Shown: positions 10,830 through 21,618 of the stretch, one piece after another | How positions within the stretch are numbered: position 1 is the stretch's first letter | Layout: the number at the start of each line of letters is the position of its first letter | Assembly: GCA_947034895.1 (NCBI GenBank) | Contig: OX344761.1 | Location: 77,809,839 to 77,873,838 of the forward strand | Direction: 5' to 3' | Origin: Rhytidiadelphus loreus | Lineage: Eukaryota > Streptophyta > Bryopsida > Hypnales > Hylocomiaceae | DNA: 64,000 bases | Translations under genes and position numbers: made by a program | Notes under the pieces: model-generated | The model's database searches: none | What the model saw: only the letters and a program-made list of their open reading frames with translations | What the model was told of the DNA's origin: nothing

Positions 10830-12325
10830 GAGGTTGAGAATTCAGTTGTGATGTCAATCAATGATGTGTCGAGCAGCCGTTGCAATCACGCTTTCTCAGA
10901 AATTTTGTGGTGTCGGCAGTCACAATTCTTCAAATTTTAACTACCAATAGCGCTTTGGATCGAGACAACTGCCTTGAGCACAGCGGCTATGTCAGCACAG
11001 TGATCTCGACATGGGGAGAGAACTTGTAAGTTTCTTTCATACACTGATTAACCACTGAGTTTGAAAGTTTCTGAGAGTGCTGTCTTTGCAGATGACTTAT
11101 TGTGACGTTCATCTAAGGAAACTCCTGAATTGTGCAGTTTGAAATGTTCAGGTGGGAGGTCAATTGAACTGCCCAAAACATGTATGACTGCTATCGAATT
11201 CTTGATGAATCCGCTGAAAAGTGGAGATCCTCAGACCTTGTGCTGCGCCTCAGTTGGCTTATCATTCGGAAGCCATTCTCGTGTTCACTTAGGGGTTTTA
11301 GTTCGCGACTTTCTTTCTGAATTCTTCAGTAGATGCGTCATGTTTTTCTTTTTGTACAGTTCAGTGGTCCCAACATGAAAGCTGCTGAACTTAAGAGCAA
11401 TCATTTTGCATTCCTTCCATACCACTAGACTCAAAACGCCGGTGATGGTGTAATCTAAGGATACACTCAAATTTGCTGTCGTCATTTAAGTATACATGTC
11501 CATTGAATGTGCAGCGGCTGCTGACCACATTTGTGTGTGATATTAGACTTTGTCTTTTTGGATATCCGATTATTGAATCGTGCCAACTATAGCTCTTTCT
11601 TTCTGTTTGCATGATTAAAATTCCCTTATGTACTGTGCAGTGCTTGTGTTGCTTCTCGAAAATCAAACCTAGTCTCTTCATCGACAATGGTTTGTAGTCT
11701 CTGATATGAAATTAGCTACATCTCGTAGCTTTGTAGTTGCACTATGTAAGGGACACGCTTCCTCTGGTAGCTTGTAGTTGCTTCTTTCGTTGCTCAAGTG
11801 CACGAAGTGATCTATCAATCTCAATCATCCAAGCGTGCTTGAATACTTTGGGAATCACCTCAAGCCAGCTTCTCTGACCACCCACATTTAGAGGCACTAG
11901 CAATTAGAATATGGAATTGGTCGCCTGATAAAATAGCTAGAAAGGAAGGAAGAAAAACTGCAATGTGAGTCTCAAAAATAAAAGGATTTGCAGTGTAAAT
12001 TTATATTTTGTTGAAGTACCCATTCCAAAGTCCACCAGACTGTTGAAACGTTGAAACAGCCAGACTTTTACGTCATGTGCATCTCAGATCGTCCGATAAT
12101 CCAATTAGTGCAATAGTCTTCTACTTGGACTTTCCTGCGTCTTGACTCTTGAGGTCTTCAAGAGCGTCGATCGGTATTTGTTCCATTTCATGCAGCAAAG
12201 AGTTTGATCAAATTAGGGCTTTCGCATTTGAGGTCAGTCAGTCTCTCGAAGCTCAGGGTTCAATTGAATCGTTGCGAGGTTACATTGTTGCCCTCCAACT
12301 TTGTTGCCCAAGAATCATATCGGCG
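10830..12325. other. Intergenic: 3' region of the 211-aa gene and upstream region of the FAX-type gene
   Basis: No convincing coding sequence. Short ORFs at 11130-11378 and on the minus strand near 11285-11687 have no recognisable domain. The last 180 bp before the FAX-type ATG at 12326 are in-frame open sequence, but the plastid leader fits better from 12326, so this is treated as 5' leader. Confidence 0.5.
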
Positions 12326-14170
12326 ATGGCGCTCTCTTACTGCACGCCTGTTGTAACAACTTCCCCATCGCTCTCTTGGCTTGGATCCCCTGTCTTTTTG
12401 CCGTCTCTCTCGTCATCTCTGTTGGTGCACAAGAATGACTTGAAGCAGAGGAGCACCCGGACTTTGGTAGCCAGCTGTGGAATCTCAGCGTTTGGCAAAC
12501 GATACCAAACCCCCGGCACTCTGATGTCCACTGTGAATCCTGCCTTCGCCGATTTCCAGAGGAAGTTCCAAACCCCACGCGCCACGATCGAGGGAGTCGT
12601 CCTTGAGGACGTGCAAGAGCCGGAACTCGGTGGCGGCGATGGCGGAGGTAATGGCCGTGGAGACGGGAATGGCGGCAGTGGTGGTGGTGGCCGCGGCGAT
12701 GGCAGCGAAGGAGAAGGAGACGGAGAGAAAAAGAAGAAAGCCGGGATGTCCATGGCGCAGAAGCTCACGCTGGCGTATGCCATTCTCGTTGGAGGTGCTT
12801 CAATCTCTCGTTCAATTCCTTTGCAACATTGATGCCGCTGACACATTTTGCAATCCTAGGTTGCTATTTGAAGCAGCGAGTGTGAGAACCTGGAATCCGT
12901 GGCTTAGGGTTTGATGCTCAGTCGTGTTTTTTCTCAATTTCTTGAACAGCAGTTTCGCATTTGTTTCACATTTCTTCGTTATCGGGAACCTGTTGCATCT
13001 TGATTTCGTGCTGCACTCCTGCGGGAAATCAGTCACGGATTGGAAAATCTTGGGTTGTTCTTTGCGAAGCAGCGACTGTGGGCATCTGGGATCCGTGGTT
13101 TAGGGTTTAACACTCAGGAATGTTTCTCACTTGAATTTTGAAATTCATTTTTGCAGTTCTTGGGCATTTTTCTAGTGAACGGGAACCTATTGTAGCTTCT
13201 TTTCGTGTTGCACTACCCTGTGAAATCTGTCCCATTTTGAAAAACCCTGGGTTGCTCTTTGCGAAACATCCACAACTGTGGATCCGTAGCTTAGGGTTCG
13301 ATTATTTGTAGCACTGCACGCCTGTTTCTCTCTAGTCATTTTCGAACATCATTGTTGCATTTTTTAGCGTTTTTTTAGTGAACAGAAACCTGTTGCATCT
13401 TGTGTCGAGACTTCGACTTTACGATGACGAATGCGCTGCGGAGTGGTGATAATTCTTTGAGCAAGCAATGGATTGTTTCCATTGAAAGAGAAACCTTGAA
13501 ACTACCATTTCAGGCAATTCTATTTTGCAGGTTGCGTCATCTTCTTCTGTGACGTTATTATTGTTGCTGATACGGACTGTTTCTGTGGTGTCCTTCGCAG
13601 TTGGAGGAATCATGGGATTTGCGAAATCTGGAAGCAGCAAATCCCTCATGGCTGGTGGAGGATCGGCGTCCATCCTTTATTACGTCTTTCTGAACCTCCC
13701 TTCAAATCCTGTTTTGGCTTCCGCCATCGGCCTTGGTAAGTCCACTGGCCTTGCAACTAATGTACTCTCGAGGAGACCCATACGAACCCTAAACCCTAAA
13801 CCCTAAACAGCTTCAAAGTTTAGGAACTTTTTTTATCCAAAGATACCTCTACAGGTTTAGCATAATTGTCACCTGACTACTTCATTGTTCAATTATACTT
13901 TCCACATTTCTCGCCACCATTCCTTTGCCTCTCTACACAAGTTTTTTTTTGCAGAAGCATGGCCTGTCAAAGACTCTTATGGTATTGGAATTGTGCGAAC
14001 TGTGATTAATTTCGGTGTTTCTCTTGACAGGAATCTCGGGTCTTCTGTTGTTTATCATGGGCTCTCGGTACTTGGAGTCCGGAAAGGTGTTTCCTGCAGG
14101 AGTTGTCTCTTTGTTCTCTCTGGTTATGGCAGGAGGATATATTCATGGAATTGTGCGAACTGCTCACTGA
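12326..14170 (+). CDS. TMEM14 / FATTY ACID EXPORT (FAX)-type plastid membrane protein, 247 aa, 3 exons
   Basis: Exons: 12326-12794, 13601-13735, 14031-14170. The Ser/Thr-rich N terminus (residues 1-70) looks like a plastid transit peptide. An acidic Gly-rich linker (about 100-140: GGGDGGGNGRGDG and similar) follows, then a Lys patch. The rest is a TMEM14 domain of short hydrophobic helices with Gly/Ala faces: YAILVGVGGIMGFAKSGS, SLMAGGGSASILYY, ASAIGLGISGLLLFIMGSRY, FPAGVVSLFSLVMAGGYIHG. Family knowledge: FAX proteins move fatty acids out of the plastid across its envelope. The acceptor at 13601 was chosen over the one at 13531 because it restores the domain frame; the Leu-rich ORF upstream is intron. 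Which FAX number it matches is not decidable here. Intron 1 is 806 bp and carries tandem repeats; intron 2 carries telomere-type repeats. Confidence 0.86.
12859..13445 (+). repeat. Three tandem copies of a 195-bp unit inside FAX intron 1
   Basis: The landmark GGTTGCTNTTTG...AGC recurs at 12859, 13053 and 13250 (periods 194 and 197). Each copy then carries GGATCCGTGGCTTAGGGTTT-like sequence, a T-rich stretch, GGGAACCTGTTGCATCTT and a GTGNTGCACT motif. Every unit contains a telobox-like TTAGGGTT. The array fills most of the intron and is non-coding. Confidence 0.8.
13787..13807. repeat. Interstitial telomere-type repeat, (CCCTAAA)x3
   Basis: Three perfect CCCTAAA units lie 50 bp into FAX intron 2. 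This is the plant telomere heptamer. Its size and intronic place make it a telobox-type or interstitial motif, not a chromosome end. Confidence 0.9.
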
Positions 14171-14714
14171 GCCAAGACTCCAACGTTTGGCCGAGCAAGC
14201 TTGTTAAGTAGGCCTCTTGTACTGTACAGTAGATTCTCAGGACCAGTGTGCATTGAGACCAATTTGCAATGGCATTTATAACACATTTGTCAGATATACT
14301 TCACGTGTACTCATTTGTTTGCTCTTCATGAAGAGTAAAACTTGTAGGCAGTACCGAAGCTCTCATTTCAATGGTGAATTGGTTTCTGTTCTTTGTATTG
14401 TTCTGCATGTTTTACATTGGTTCAAGTCTCAGCATTCTTTTAGAACAGAGATATTCTCAGAATCTTTTGATTCTGTGGTGTTCTTGTGAAGACTGCTAAG
14501 GTATGTTAACTTAAGGTAAACTATCCCATTATGGACAAAATGGGAGCAAGCCCATTGTGGGCAAAATTGTAATGGTGGTGTACATTAAGTTCTTATTCCA
14601 AAATCTAGCCACAAAGTTCTGAGAAGGACTCTCTTGTTCATTGATTGTGTCAGTTACAGAAGCAATTCACCGGACATTTAGGAAGATTATGTTGTTGTGT
14701 GATAGAACATAGAA

Positions 14715-14779
<65 letters not shown>

Positions 14780-14919
14780 CAATTGTTCACTGTACATTTA
14801 GAAAGACTTTGTGTGACAAAACATAGAATGGAAAAATAGATATAGATTTAATTCAATTGTTCAAAATTATAATTGACTATACACCCAAAAGAGGCAGTCA
14901 CACATTTGGTTTGCTATTA
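14171..14919. other. 3' region of the FAX-type gene with a long (TA)n microsatellite
   Basis: 14719-14776 is about 29 TA units and explains a spurious ORF of Ile-Tyr repeats. On either side of it lies a short imperfect duplication (CAATTCACCGGACATTTAGG before, CAATTGTTCACTGTACATTT after), as if the TA run grew inside a duplicated segment. No coding sequence is seen. Confidence 0.7.
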
Positions 14920-15345
14920 GTTGCCCCCCTTTCTTCCAAAAATGAATAGGTCGTTAATTTTTTTTTTAAATGCTTCCCCCTCCAAATTGCTGTTGATTTC
15001 TCAAAATTTCTTAAGCCGTTGATCTTTGAGATTGAATCTAAGCCATCCATCCAAATACAAATACGGATATAAAATTAGAATATGGATATAGAACCAAAAT
15101 ACAAATACAGAACCAGAATACGGATATGGATATGATACCAAAATATAGATACTTGATATTGAAATATTGTACAATATGGATATGGATACAATACGGATAC
15201 GGGATATGGGATTTTCATTGTCCCATATTGTTTGTCATGTAAATCTCAATAAAAAAATTACAAGTAGGGGGGAGGGGGGATGAAAAATTAAGAAATTAAT
15301 TTTAATTAAATTTTTTTTAAACCCGGGGTGGGGGGATTGGAGGGG
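14920..15345. mobile_element. Element with C-run left end, GATATGGATA-type array and G-run right end
   Basis: The left side has CCCCCC and CCCCC runs (14924-14990), the middle is an imperfect array around ATACGGATATGGATAT (15055-15215), and the right side has GGGGGGAGGGGGG and GGGGTGGGGGGATTGGAGGGG (15268-15345). A block at 36650-37140 shows similar parts in reverse order (NCCGTTG...GATTG motif, GTATGTATTTTGTATG array, G-run), suggesting a second copy. Non-coding. The family assignment is tentative. Confidence 0.4.
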
Positions 15346-15373
15346 AGTTTAAAATTAATTAATTAAAATTTTG

Positions 15374-15405
15374 AGTGCATAGTGACAAAAGTGTCACTAT
15401 GCACC
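15374..15405. repeat. Short perfect hairpin GTGCATAGTGACA/TGTCACTATGCAC
   Basis: Two 13-nt perfect inverted arms are separated by only a few bases inside AT-rich repeat DNA. It could be a small cruciform or a MITE end. No gene lies nearby. Confidence 0.7.
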
Positions 15406-15639
15406 CAAAAGTGGCTATAATAGTCACAATACACAAGAATATATTGACTACTACGGGAATGTGTGGAAAAAAATTCAGAAATTTTGATTACATATACCCT
15501 ACACAATGGTGAGATTCAGTAGAAATTAAGTCATTTTGGAAGAAAAAAAAGTGGCATATGTCATCTTGTGAATGGTGTGAAGAGACCTAGAACCTTGAGA
15601 ATTTGACTTGGAACCTCAATTTCGACACTCAATTAGGGA

Positions 15640-16295
15640 GTTTCAACAAAATTTGGATATGTTGTAAGTGGAATCATAAATAATAATACTTAGTAATAAC
15701 AAGTAATAATACTTGCATAAAATAAACTTTCAGAGTTTTTTAAGCAATTCTTGATTTTTTTTTAATTTTATCAAATTTACTAGTGAAAAAACTTTTAATA
15801 TTTGTAAGTGGAATCATAATTCTTTTCAAAAATTTCTAGCAAAATTTTAGGAATTCTAAATTTTTATTGAGTGAAATATTATTGACTAAAATATCATTCC
15901 AAATATTTATCATGTTTTTAATTTATTCCAAAATCACCAAAAAATTTGAAAAATTTGGAAAATATATTATATATATATATGTATATGGGTTATATTTTTC
16001 ATGAATTTTTGGAGATTTTTAGAGTAAGTTATAAGAAGTAAAACTATTTGGAGTCATATTTTAGTTAGTAATATTTCACTCAATAAAATTTCAAAAAGTC
16101 TTGGTTCTTAAAAGAATTATCATTCCACATACTAAAGAATCTTGAAAAAAATTTACTTGTATTAAAAGTTTTCCACTAATAAATTTGTCAAAACTTTTAA
16201 AAAATATACATCTAAATTTAATTCTCTTAATTTATTTTATACAAGAGTCTCATTTGTACTTAAACATGTTCAAAATTTGTTGGAAAAATCTAATT
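15640..16295. mobile_element. Long foldback element, copy 1
   Basis: The left half and the reverse complement of the right half match over some 300 bp with imperfections. Examples are CAACAAAATTTGGATATGTT against AACATGTTCAAAATTTGTTG, and ATTGAGTGAAATATTATTGA against AGTAATATTTCACTCAAT. The centre of symmetry is near 15975 and holds a TA-rich spacer. A second copy at 57693-58335 shares the same motifs in the same order. The structure is a large AT-rich stem-loop with no ORF. Confidence 0.75.
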
Positions 16296-16810
16296 TCTGA
16301 GTTAGTTATGGCAATTTTCAAAGGGTATAAATACTTATAAGAGCCATTGATTGTAGATTGCAAGATATAGCGTTTACATTTAGAAGAAAATTGGATGGAC
16401 CTTATCCTCCAAGGTTAGTAAACTTCACCTCATTTTTGAATGATATTTTGGTTGTTTTTTGGTATTTCTACTCTATATTACTATATATGAGTTATATACT
16501 TGTCAAATTTTAGAATTAGAAAAAGAATTTTACACATATTGTACAAAGTTGTTTACCTTGCCTTATAAACTTTCGAATGCATAATTTTTTATCTAAGCAA
16601 CTAAATGGGGAAAAAATTACATTGCTACAAAGAAATTTGAAAATTGAAATCATATCTTTTTTTAGTTGAATATTATTGGAATTTTGTAATAATATATTCT
16701 ATAAAATTACATGGTTGTGGATTCCCTATTATTATTTTGAATTACATTATGTACTGAGTATTTGAATTTATGTATCAAAAATATATTATTTGACTTACTA
16801 TAAGTCTACC

Positions 16811-17805
16811 TCAACCTCTAAATGCTTAAAGCACCACATTTTGGTGTTGACAAGACTTTGAAGTTAAATAAAATCTTGCCAAATTTTGATTTTCAATATT
16901 ATATATTTTATAGGTGCATAATAACTCAAGTCTATTTTGAAACTAATAAACCACTTTTGAAAAAAATATGTTTGTGTATGATCTTTCTATTCAAGTTTTT
17001 ATGCAATGTTACAAACTATGAATAGTCTATTATAAAACTTATAAAACTTGGTGTTAAAGTGTTGAGAGTTCTTCGACATGATCATCAAATACATTGGAAT
17101 TTGGAAGGAAAATCAAATTGCAAATTGATTTCATCTTTAAAATTTGTAGAATACCAATAGATTTTTAAATGGTTTAAATTGGTTATAGCTATAAATGTTA
17201 TTTTCCTTAAACCAATATTATATGCATGACTATAATTTTAGATTTGAAAAGTAAAGAAAGTACTAAAAGGCTTCAACCTCTAAAAGCCCAATGAATTCAG
17301 ACAAAACACAAATGTGTTATAAAATATAACTCCTATAACTTTTTTAATGTTTGCATCAAAAAAGATAATTTGAAGCACAAAAAGTAGAAAGTATTTGTAG
17401 AATTAAAATTATAAAACTATTTTTAGATTCTCTTCAAATGAATTTTGAAGATATAAATTCAAAAATTCACCAAAAATATAATTTCTATCTTTAGCATTTG
17501 AATATTTTTATTAATCAAATTTTTTTTTATTGATTTGTGAAAAAATGCATTAGATTTAGTAAATGAGAACATCAACACTTTTTTCAAATAGTAAATTTTT
17601 CAATAGTAGGCAAATTTTAAACACTTTGTATTATTTCTCTTATAATTTTTGTTTGACCATAGTGATCTTAGTTTTGAATATAAACGTTGAAAGACAATTC
17701 AATATTTAAAATTTTTTAAATTAAATTAAATTAAAAGTATTTTTCCACCTAAAAATGAAAATGCTACCCAACTATGAAATGATTGATTGAGCGCTTAGGG
17801 GTTAA
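16811..17805. mobile_element. Diverged TTAA-family repeat(s)
   Basis: Two left-terminus-like motifs occur (TCAACCTCTAAATGC at 16811 and TTCAACCTCTAAAAGCCC near 17272), and a clear right terminus, GCGCTTAGGGG followed by TTAA (17802-17805). The start of the first copy (GCACCACATTTTGGTGTTGA) matches the element in a topoisomerase intron at 31958 (GCGCCACACTTTGGTGTTGA). So one or two overlapping family members are present. From 17806 to 18806 I see only AT-rich DNA. Confidence 0.6.
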
Positions 17806-18810
17806 ACAACTTCCAAATTTTAATCCCATTGTGTTCAAATATATGATCTTTTGATTCATATGTAACATTGTTGGTTTTTGATTTTTGATGTAATTTGCGA
17901 AGCAACTAATTGAAAATCTTATTGTACAATTTTAGAAAAGTTGTTAGAATTTATAAAAGCTTTGGTTTCAAGGTTCCATCTAAACAACCTTCTAATAAGC
18001 TCAAAAAAAGCCTTGGGCATTTATAGAATTATAGGTTGAAGTTGAGATGATTGATAGACAAAGAGATAAAGGCGGTACTTGGAATTGAGTTGTGCTCTAG
18101 AAATGAAGGTTCATTTTGACCTTCTTGAAGTTATAAAAATTATTAATTTTATTCATGTTTGACAAATCCATGAAAAGAAGGGAATTAGTATGGCTTCTGT
18201 ACTATTTCTACACTAAAACTTCTACTAATGATTAATTTGAAAATTTGTAGTCTAAATTCTTGTTTGAAAATGATAATTTTGAAACTTATAATTTATAAAT
18301 AAATAAATTTTAAATTTTATAGAATGTAAATTTATAATTAGTATTTATAAAATTTCATATTTATTTATATGATCATTTATTTTTTTGTTTTATATATATT
18401 TTTTAAAATTTTAAGATGATGAAATATAATATAATGTATTTTAATATTTATTTATTTAATATTTTCACCAAACTACTAGCTATATAAAAAGTTTTGAGGA
18501 ACGTGATCATTTCATCAGACTAATTAATAACATAACATTGTTTTTTTTGTCAAAATATTATTGAATCAATTTAAACTATTAGCAAAGTTTTAAAATGAGT
18601 CTCATTGCAAAAATTAGTGTCACTATAATATTACTTGTTTTTTTAGAAAATAGTAAAATATGGTAATATTAAGTGAATATTATTTAAAAAGTATAAAAAA
18701 GAATATTTCTTTGGTAAATTTTTTCACATATCAAAATAATTGATTGTAGTTTATATGGACCTTCATTATTTTTCAAAAAATTGTATTATGATAGGTTCAT
18801 CCTTTGTTAA

Positions 18811-19681
18811 CCCCTAAAGCCCTAAATTGCATTTTTTGGCAACATAGCAATTTTGGTCAACTCACTACAAATGGAGTTTTTTATTTTTTCATTTGAAATT
18901 TTCACAAAATATGTGTCCAAGGAATAACTTTAAGGCCCAACAATTTTCATAACTTTTGACTACATGGTTAAAAAGTTATTGTGTGGGTAGCCTAGGCAAC
19001 TATGAAAAATTCTTTAAAAATCACTTTTTTTTCAAATAAAAATTTGAAATGTTTTTTCTAGATTTATATATAAGTAGAAAGATTTGAATCATTCCATTTT
19101 GATTAATAAGATGAAAGTTATGAAGAGTTTTAATTTGCGGGTAGTTGTGGAATCTCTACTCTAAGCTCAACTCTAAGATAAACTTTGAAGTCCTTTATTT
19201 AACTCAATTTCCAATATTTTTGAAAAAAAATAAAAACTTTAGGTGTAGAATTTTTATTAGAACATTACAACCATTGAGATTGGCATTTTTGAATTCCATA
19301 AATAAATTGTTAACAATTTAGTATTTTGAATCGTTGTCTACTTCTTTCTACTTACTATTTTTTTCCTATATGTTGTACAATTCCAAATGATTTGAAATTT
19401 TTTCAAGCATTGAGAAAACTTGCCTTGAAGAATGAATCTAAAGAATAAACACCATTTTGGACATTTTTCATACAAATGTGACCTTGTGAAGTGCAGCTCC
19501 CTAGTTTTTCGGAGGGTCCAAAAAAAGATTTTTGTCACTTTAAATGGCTAATATCTTGCAATCTACATGGTGGAAATTTCTGAAATTTTCTCCTCATCTT
19601 CTCAAACTAGCGTACTACAAGATCCTAAAGTTACATATGTCCAAAAATGATATTGAAAACATTGTTAAAAATCTTTAGGGG
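18811..19681. mobile_element. TTAA-flanked CCCCTAAAG element, 871 bp
   Basis: TTAA at 18807-18810 is followed by CCCCTAAAGCCC. The other end reads CTTTAGGGG then TTAA at 19682-19685. The body shares motifs with other copies (GATGAAAGTTATGAAGAGTT, AAGATCCTAAAGTTACATAT). It has no coding capacity and was presumably mobilised in trans. Confidence 0.8.
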
Positions 19682-20097
19682 TTAAATTAATGATCTAGCA
19701 TTGAATTGTTTTAAAACTAATATTCCGTATCACTTAATTTGATCAAAACCTACTTTACAATATATATGAAAGGTTTGCAACCATTAAAAGTATATGTTAC
19801 AATACCTTTTCAACCTTCAAGGATTTTATTTATTTGTCAACTATAAATTATGATATTTCATATGAAATGAAGTCATCAATAGATATCTACAACATTCAAA
19901 TATTTAATTCTAAGAAATACATGTTGTTCATTTTATTTGACAATGATGACATATTATAAATATTTCTACCAAAATTCCAATTCAAAGGAATGTAATATAA
20001 TAAATTCAAAACCAATTTTGCACAATGATTATCCAAAACAAGAAATAAAAAAGGATTATTTTCTCTTTAATCAAAGTAGACATCATTAATTAATTAA

Positions 20098-21618
20098 ATG
20101 AAAACATCAAAGCCATTCCAAAAGACATATGGAAAAATCTCAAATTCTTTACATTGGTCAAAGTATGATATTCCATACAATGAAATCGTAAGAACAACAA
20201 AATTTAGATCCCGCCCGCATTCAAGTATATTTCAATTTGGAAAATTTAGTCACGTTTATGAAAAAAGGTACAATACTAAAAATCACTTTCAACAAGTTGT
20301 TGAATTAAGAAAAAATCCTCAATTGTTAAGTGAGTATATTATTTGTTTATTATGTAGGAGATCTGGACATTTAGCTCATGAATGTATAGACTATGAACCT
20401 AAAGCCCATCATTCAAATATTCAAGACTCTTCTTCAATGTCTTTGTCTCCTAAATTGAACTATATAAATAATATACAACATGACAAGACATCTCAAGATA
20501 ACTTATACACAACCCATATAAATGGCAATGATTCATTGCCAATTGTTTTAGCAAAAAGTCCCCTAAATACAACATCATCAAGAATAAAAAATGAAAATCA
20601 AGCAGTAAATAATGACATTTCATCTTTAAATTCTATGATAGATTTTGTAAATATTTATCGTTTGAAAGATCCTATATTGTTTAGTAAAGATCCAATATTT
20701 ATTAACAAATCTAGTAGTAAAAGTTATTCAAATGAAATAAATTTTGATCCTTTATTAAAACTTGAAAGTGTACAACATAAAATAACACATTTCAAAAAAT
20801 GTGAAAGCAATAAAGTAGGATGTATGTCAAATTTTACTTGTAGAAATTATGAATATTTAGCATGCAATTGTATTAATAATTGTTTATGCAAATACAATAA
20901 TCAAGAAGCAATTCAAAATTGTAAGAGAATACAAATATGTGCTCAAATGAGTTTTCGTATAAAAGGTCGTTCACAATTTTGTCCAAATTCTCACTTAGAG
21001 TTGGATGGAAATAATCAATGTGAAGAAAATCAACTAACACTACAAAATACTAACCAAATCAGGAATGATTCATGTAGTGATAGTGAAATACTTAAAAATA
21101 ATACTAATTACAAATTTAATTATAAAGTTCCAGAAGTTGATTATGAACAATTATTAAATTCAAAAAACAAAGATTTTAGACCTATAATCAATTTGTGTGA
21201 ATATGAACAATCTGTGGCTTTGGTTTGTGGTAAGATAAATGGAATTGAAAGTACAATGCTATTAGATACAGGTTCTTCAATTTCAGCAATTACAGAAAAT
21301 TTTGTACAACAATTAAAACTTGATACTTGGTACACAAATGATGTTTTAGTGGTTACATTAGCAAATACTCGGGTTGAAAAGTATAGAGAACGAAAATGTA
21401 ATGTTATGCTTGAAATTGGTGATTTTAAATCTTGTGAAGAATTTGATGTTCTTCCTGGACAAATTTATAATGTGACTCTTGGAAAAAACTGGCTTAAAGC
21501 ACATATGGCTATATGTGACTACGGACTTGACATCTTAAGGTTACCCAACTCACGTCCCATTAGAATGGGCTTTCCATCACCTACAAGGTTAAAAAGCGCA
21601 TTGAAGAAAAAATCTTAA
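20098..21618 (+). CDS. Intact gag-protease ORF of an LTR-retroelement type, 506 aa, no pol
   Basis: A single uninterrupted ORF starts at ATG 20098 and ends with TAA. A CCHC zinc knuckle (C83-x2-C86-x4-H91-x4-C96, CLLCRRSGHLAHEC) marks a nucleocapsid-like region. A retropepsin-type aspartic protease lies at about 370-490: active-site DTGSS with D390, and a distal LGKNWL that fits the LGxxWL turn of these proteases. Between them, residues 235-295 carry ten cysteines (C235 to C295), which I do not recognise. The usual reverse transcriptase, RNase H and integrase are absent within the next 1.1 kb, and no LTR is visible. Codons are AT-rich like the surrounding repeats. It could be a non-autonomous element, a truncated copy, or a co-opted gag-protease gene. 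Integrity of 506 codons argues for recent insertion or selection. Confidence 0.8.
   Translation: MKTSKPFQKTYGKISNSLHWSKYDIPYNEIVRTTKFRSRPHSSIFQFGKFSHVYEKRYNTKNHFQQVVELRKNPQLLSEYIICLLCRRSGHLAHECIDYEPKAHHSNIQDSSSMSLSPKLNYINNIQHDKTSQDNLYTTHINGNDSLPIVLAKSPLNTTSSRIKNENQAVNNDISSLNSMIDFVNIYRLKDPILFSKDPIFINKSSSKSYSNEINFDPLLKLESVQHKITHFKKCESNKVGCMSNFTCRNYEYLACNCINNCLCKYNNQEAIQNCKRIQICAQMSFRIKGRSQFCPNSHLELDGNNQCEENQLTLQNTNQIRNDSCSDSEILKNNTNYKFNYKVPEVDYEQLLNSKNKDFRPIINLCEYEQSVALVCGKINGIESTMLLDTGSSISAITENFVQQLKLDTWYTNDVLVVTLANTRVEKYRERKCNVMLEIGDFKSCEEFDVLPGQIYNVTLGKNWLKAHMAICDYGLDILRLPNSRPIRMGFPSPTRLKSALKKKS

Noticed and set aside
12337..12846. 169-codon minus-strand Pro/Ser-rich ORF
   Set aside because: Antisense of the Gly-rich linker of the FAX-type protein; Gly codons read backwards give Pro.
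13525..13806. Leu-rich ORF as the start of FAX exon 2
   Set aside because: The acceptor at 13530 would put the join out of the TMEM14 frame; the acceptor at 13600 restores it with a good pyrimidine tract, so the Leu-rich part is intron.
13787..13807. CCCTAAA repeats as a chromosome end
   Set aside because: Only three units, inside an intron of a coding gene, with ordinary sequence on both sides.
14645..14839. ORF made of Ile-Tyr repeats
   Set aside because: It is the translation of a (TA)n microsatellite; the same holds at 59604-59638.
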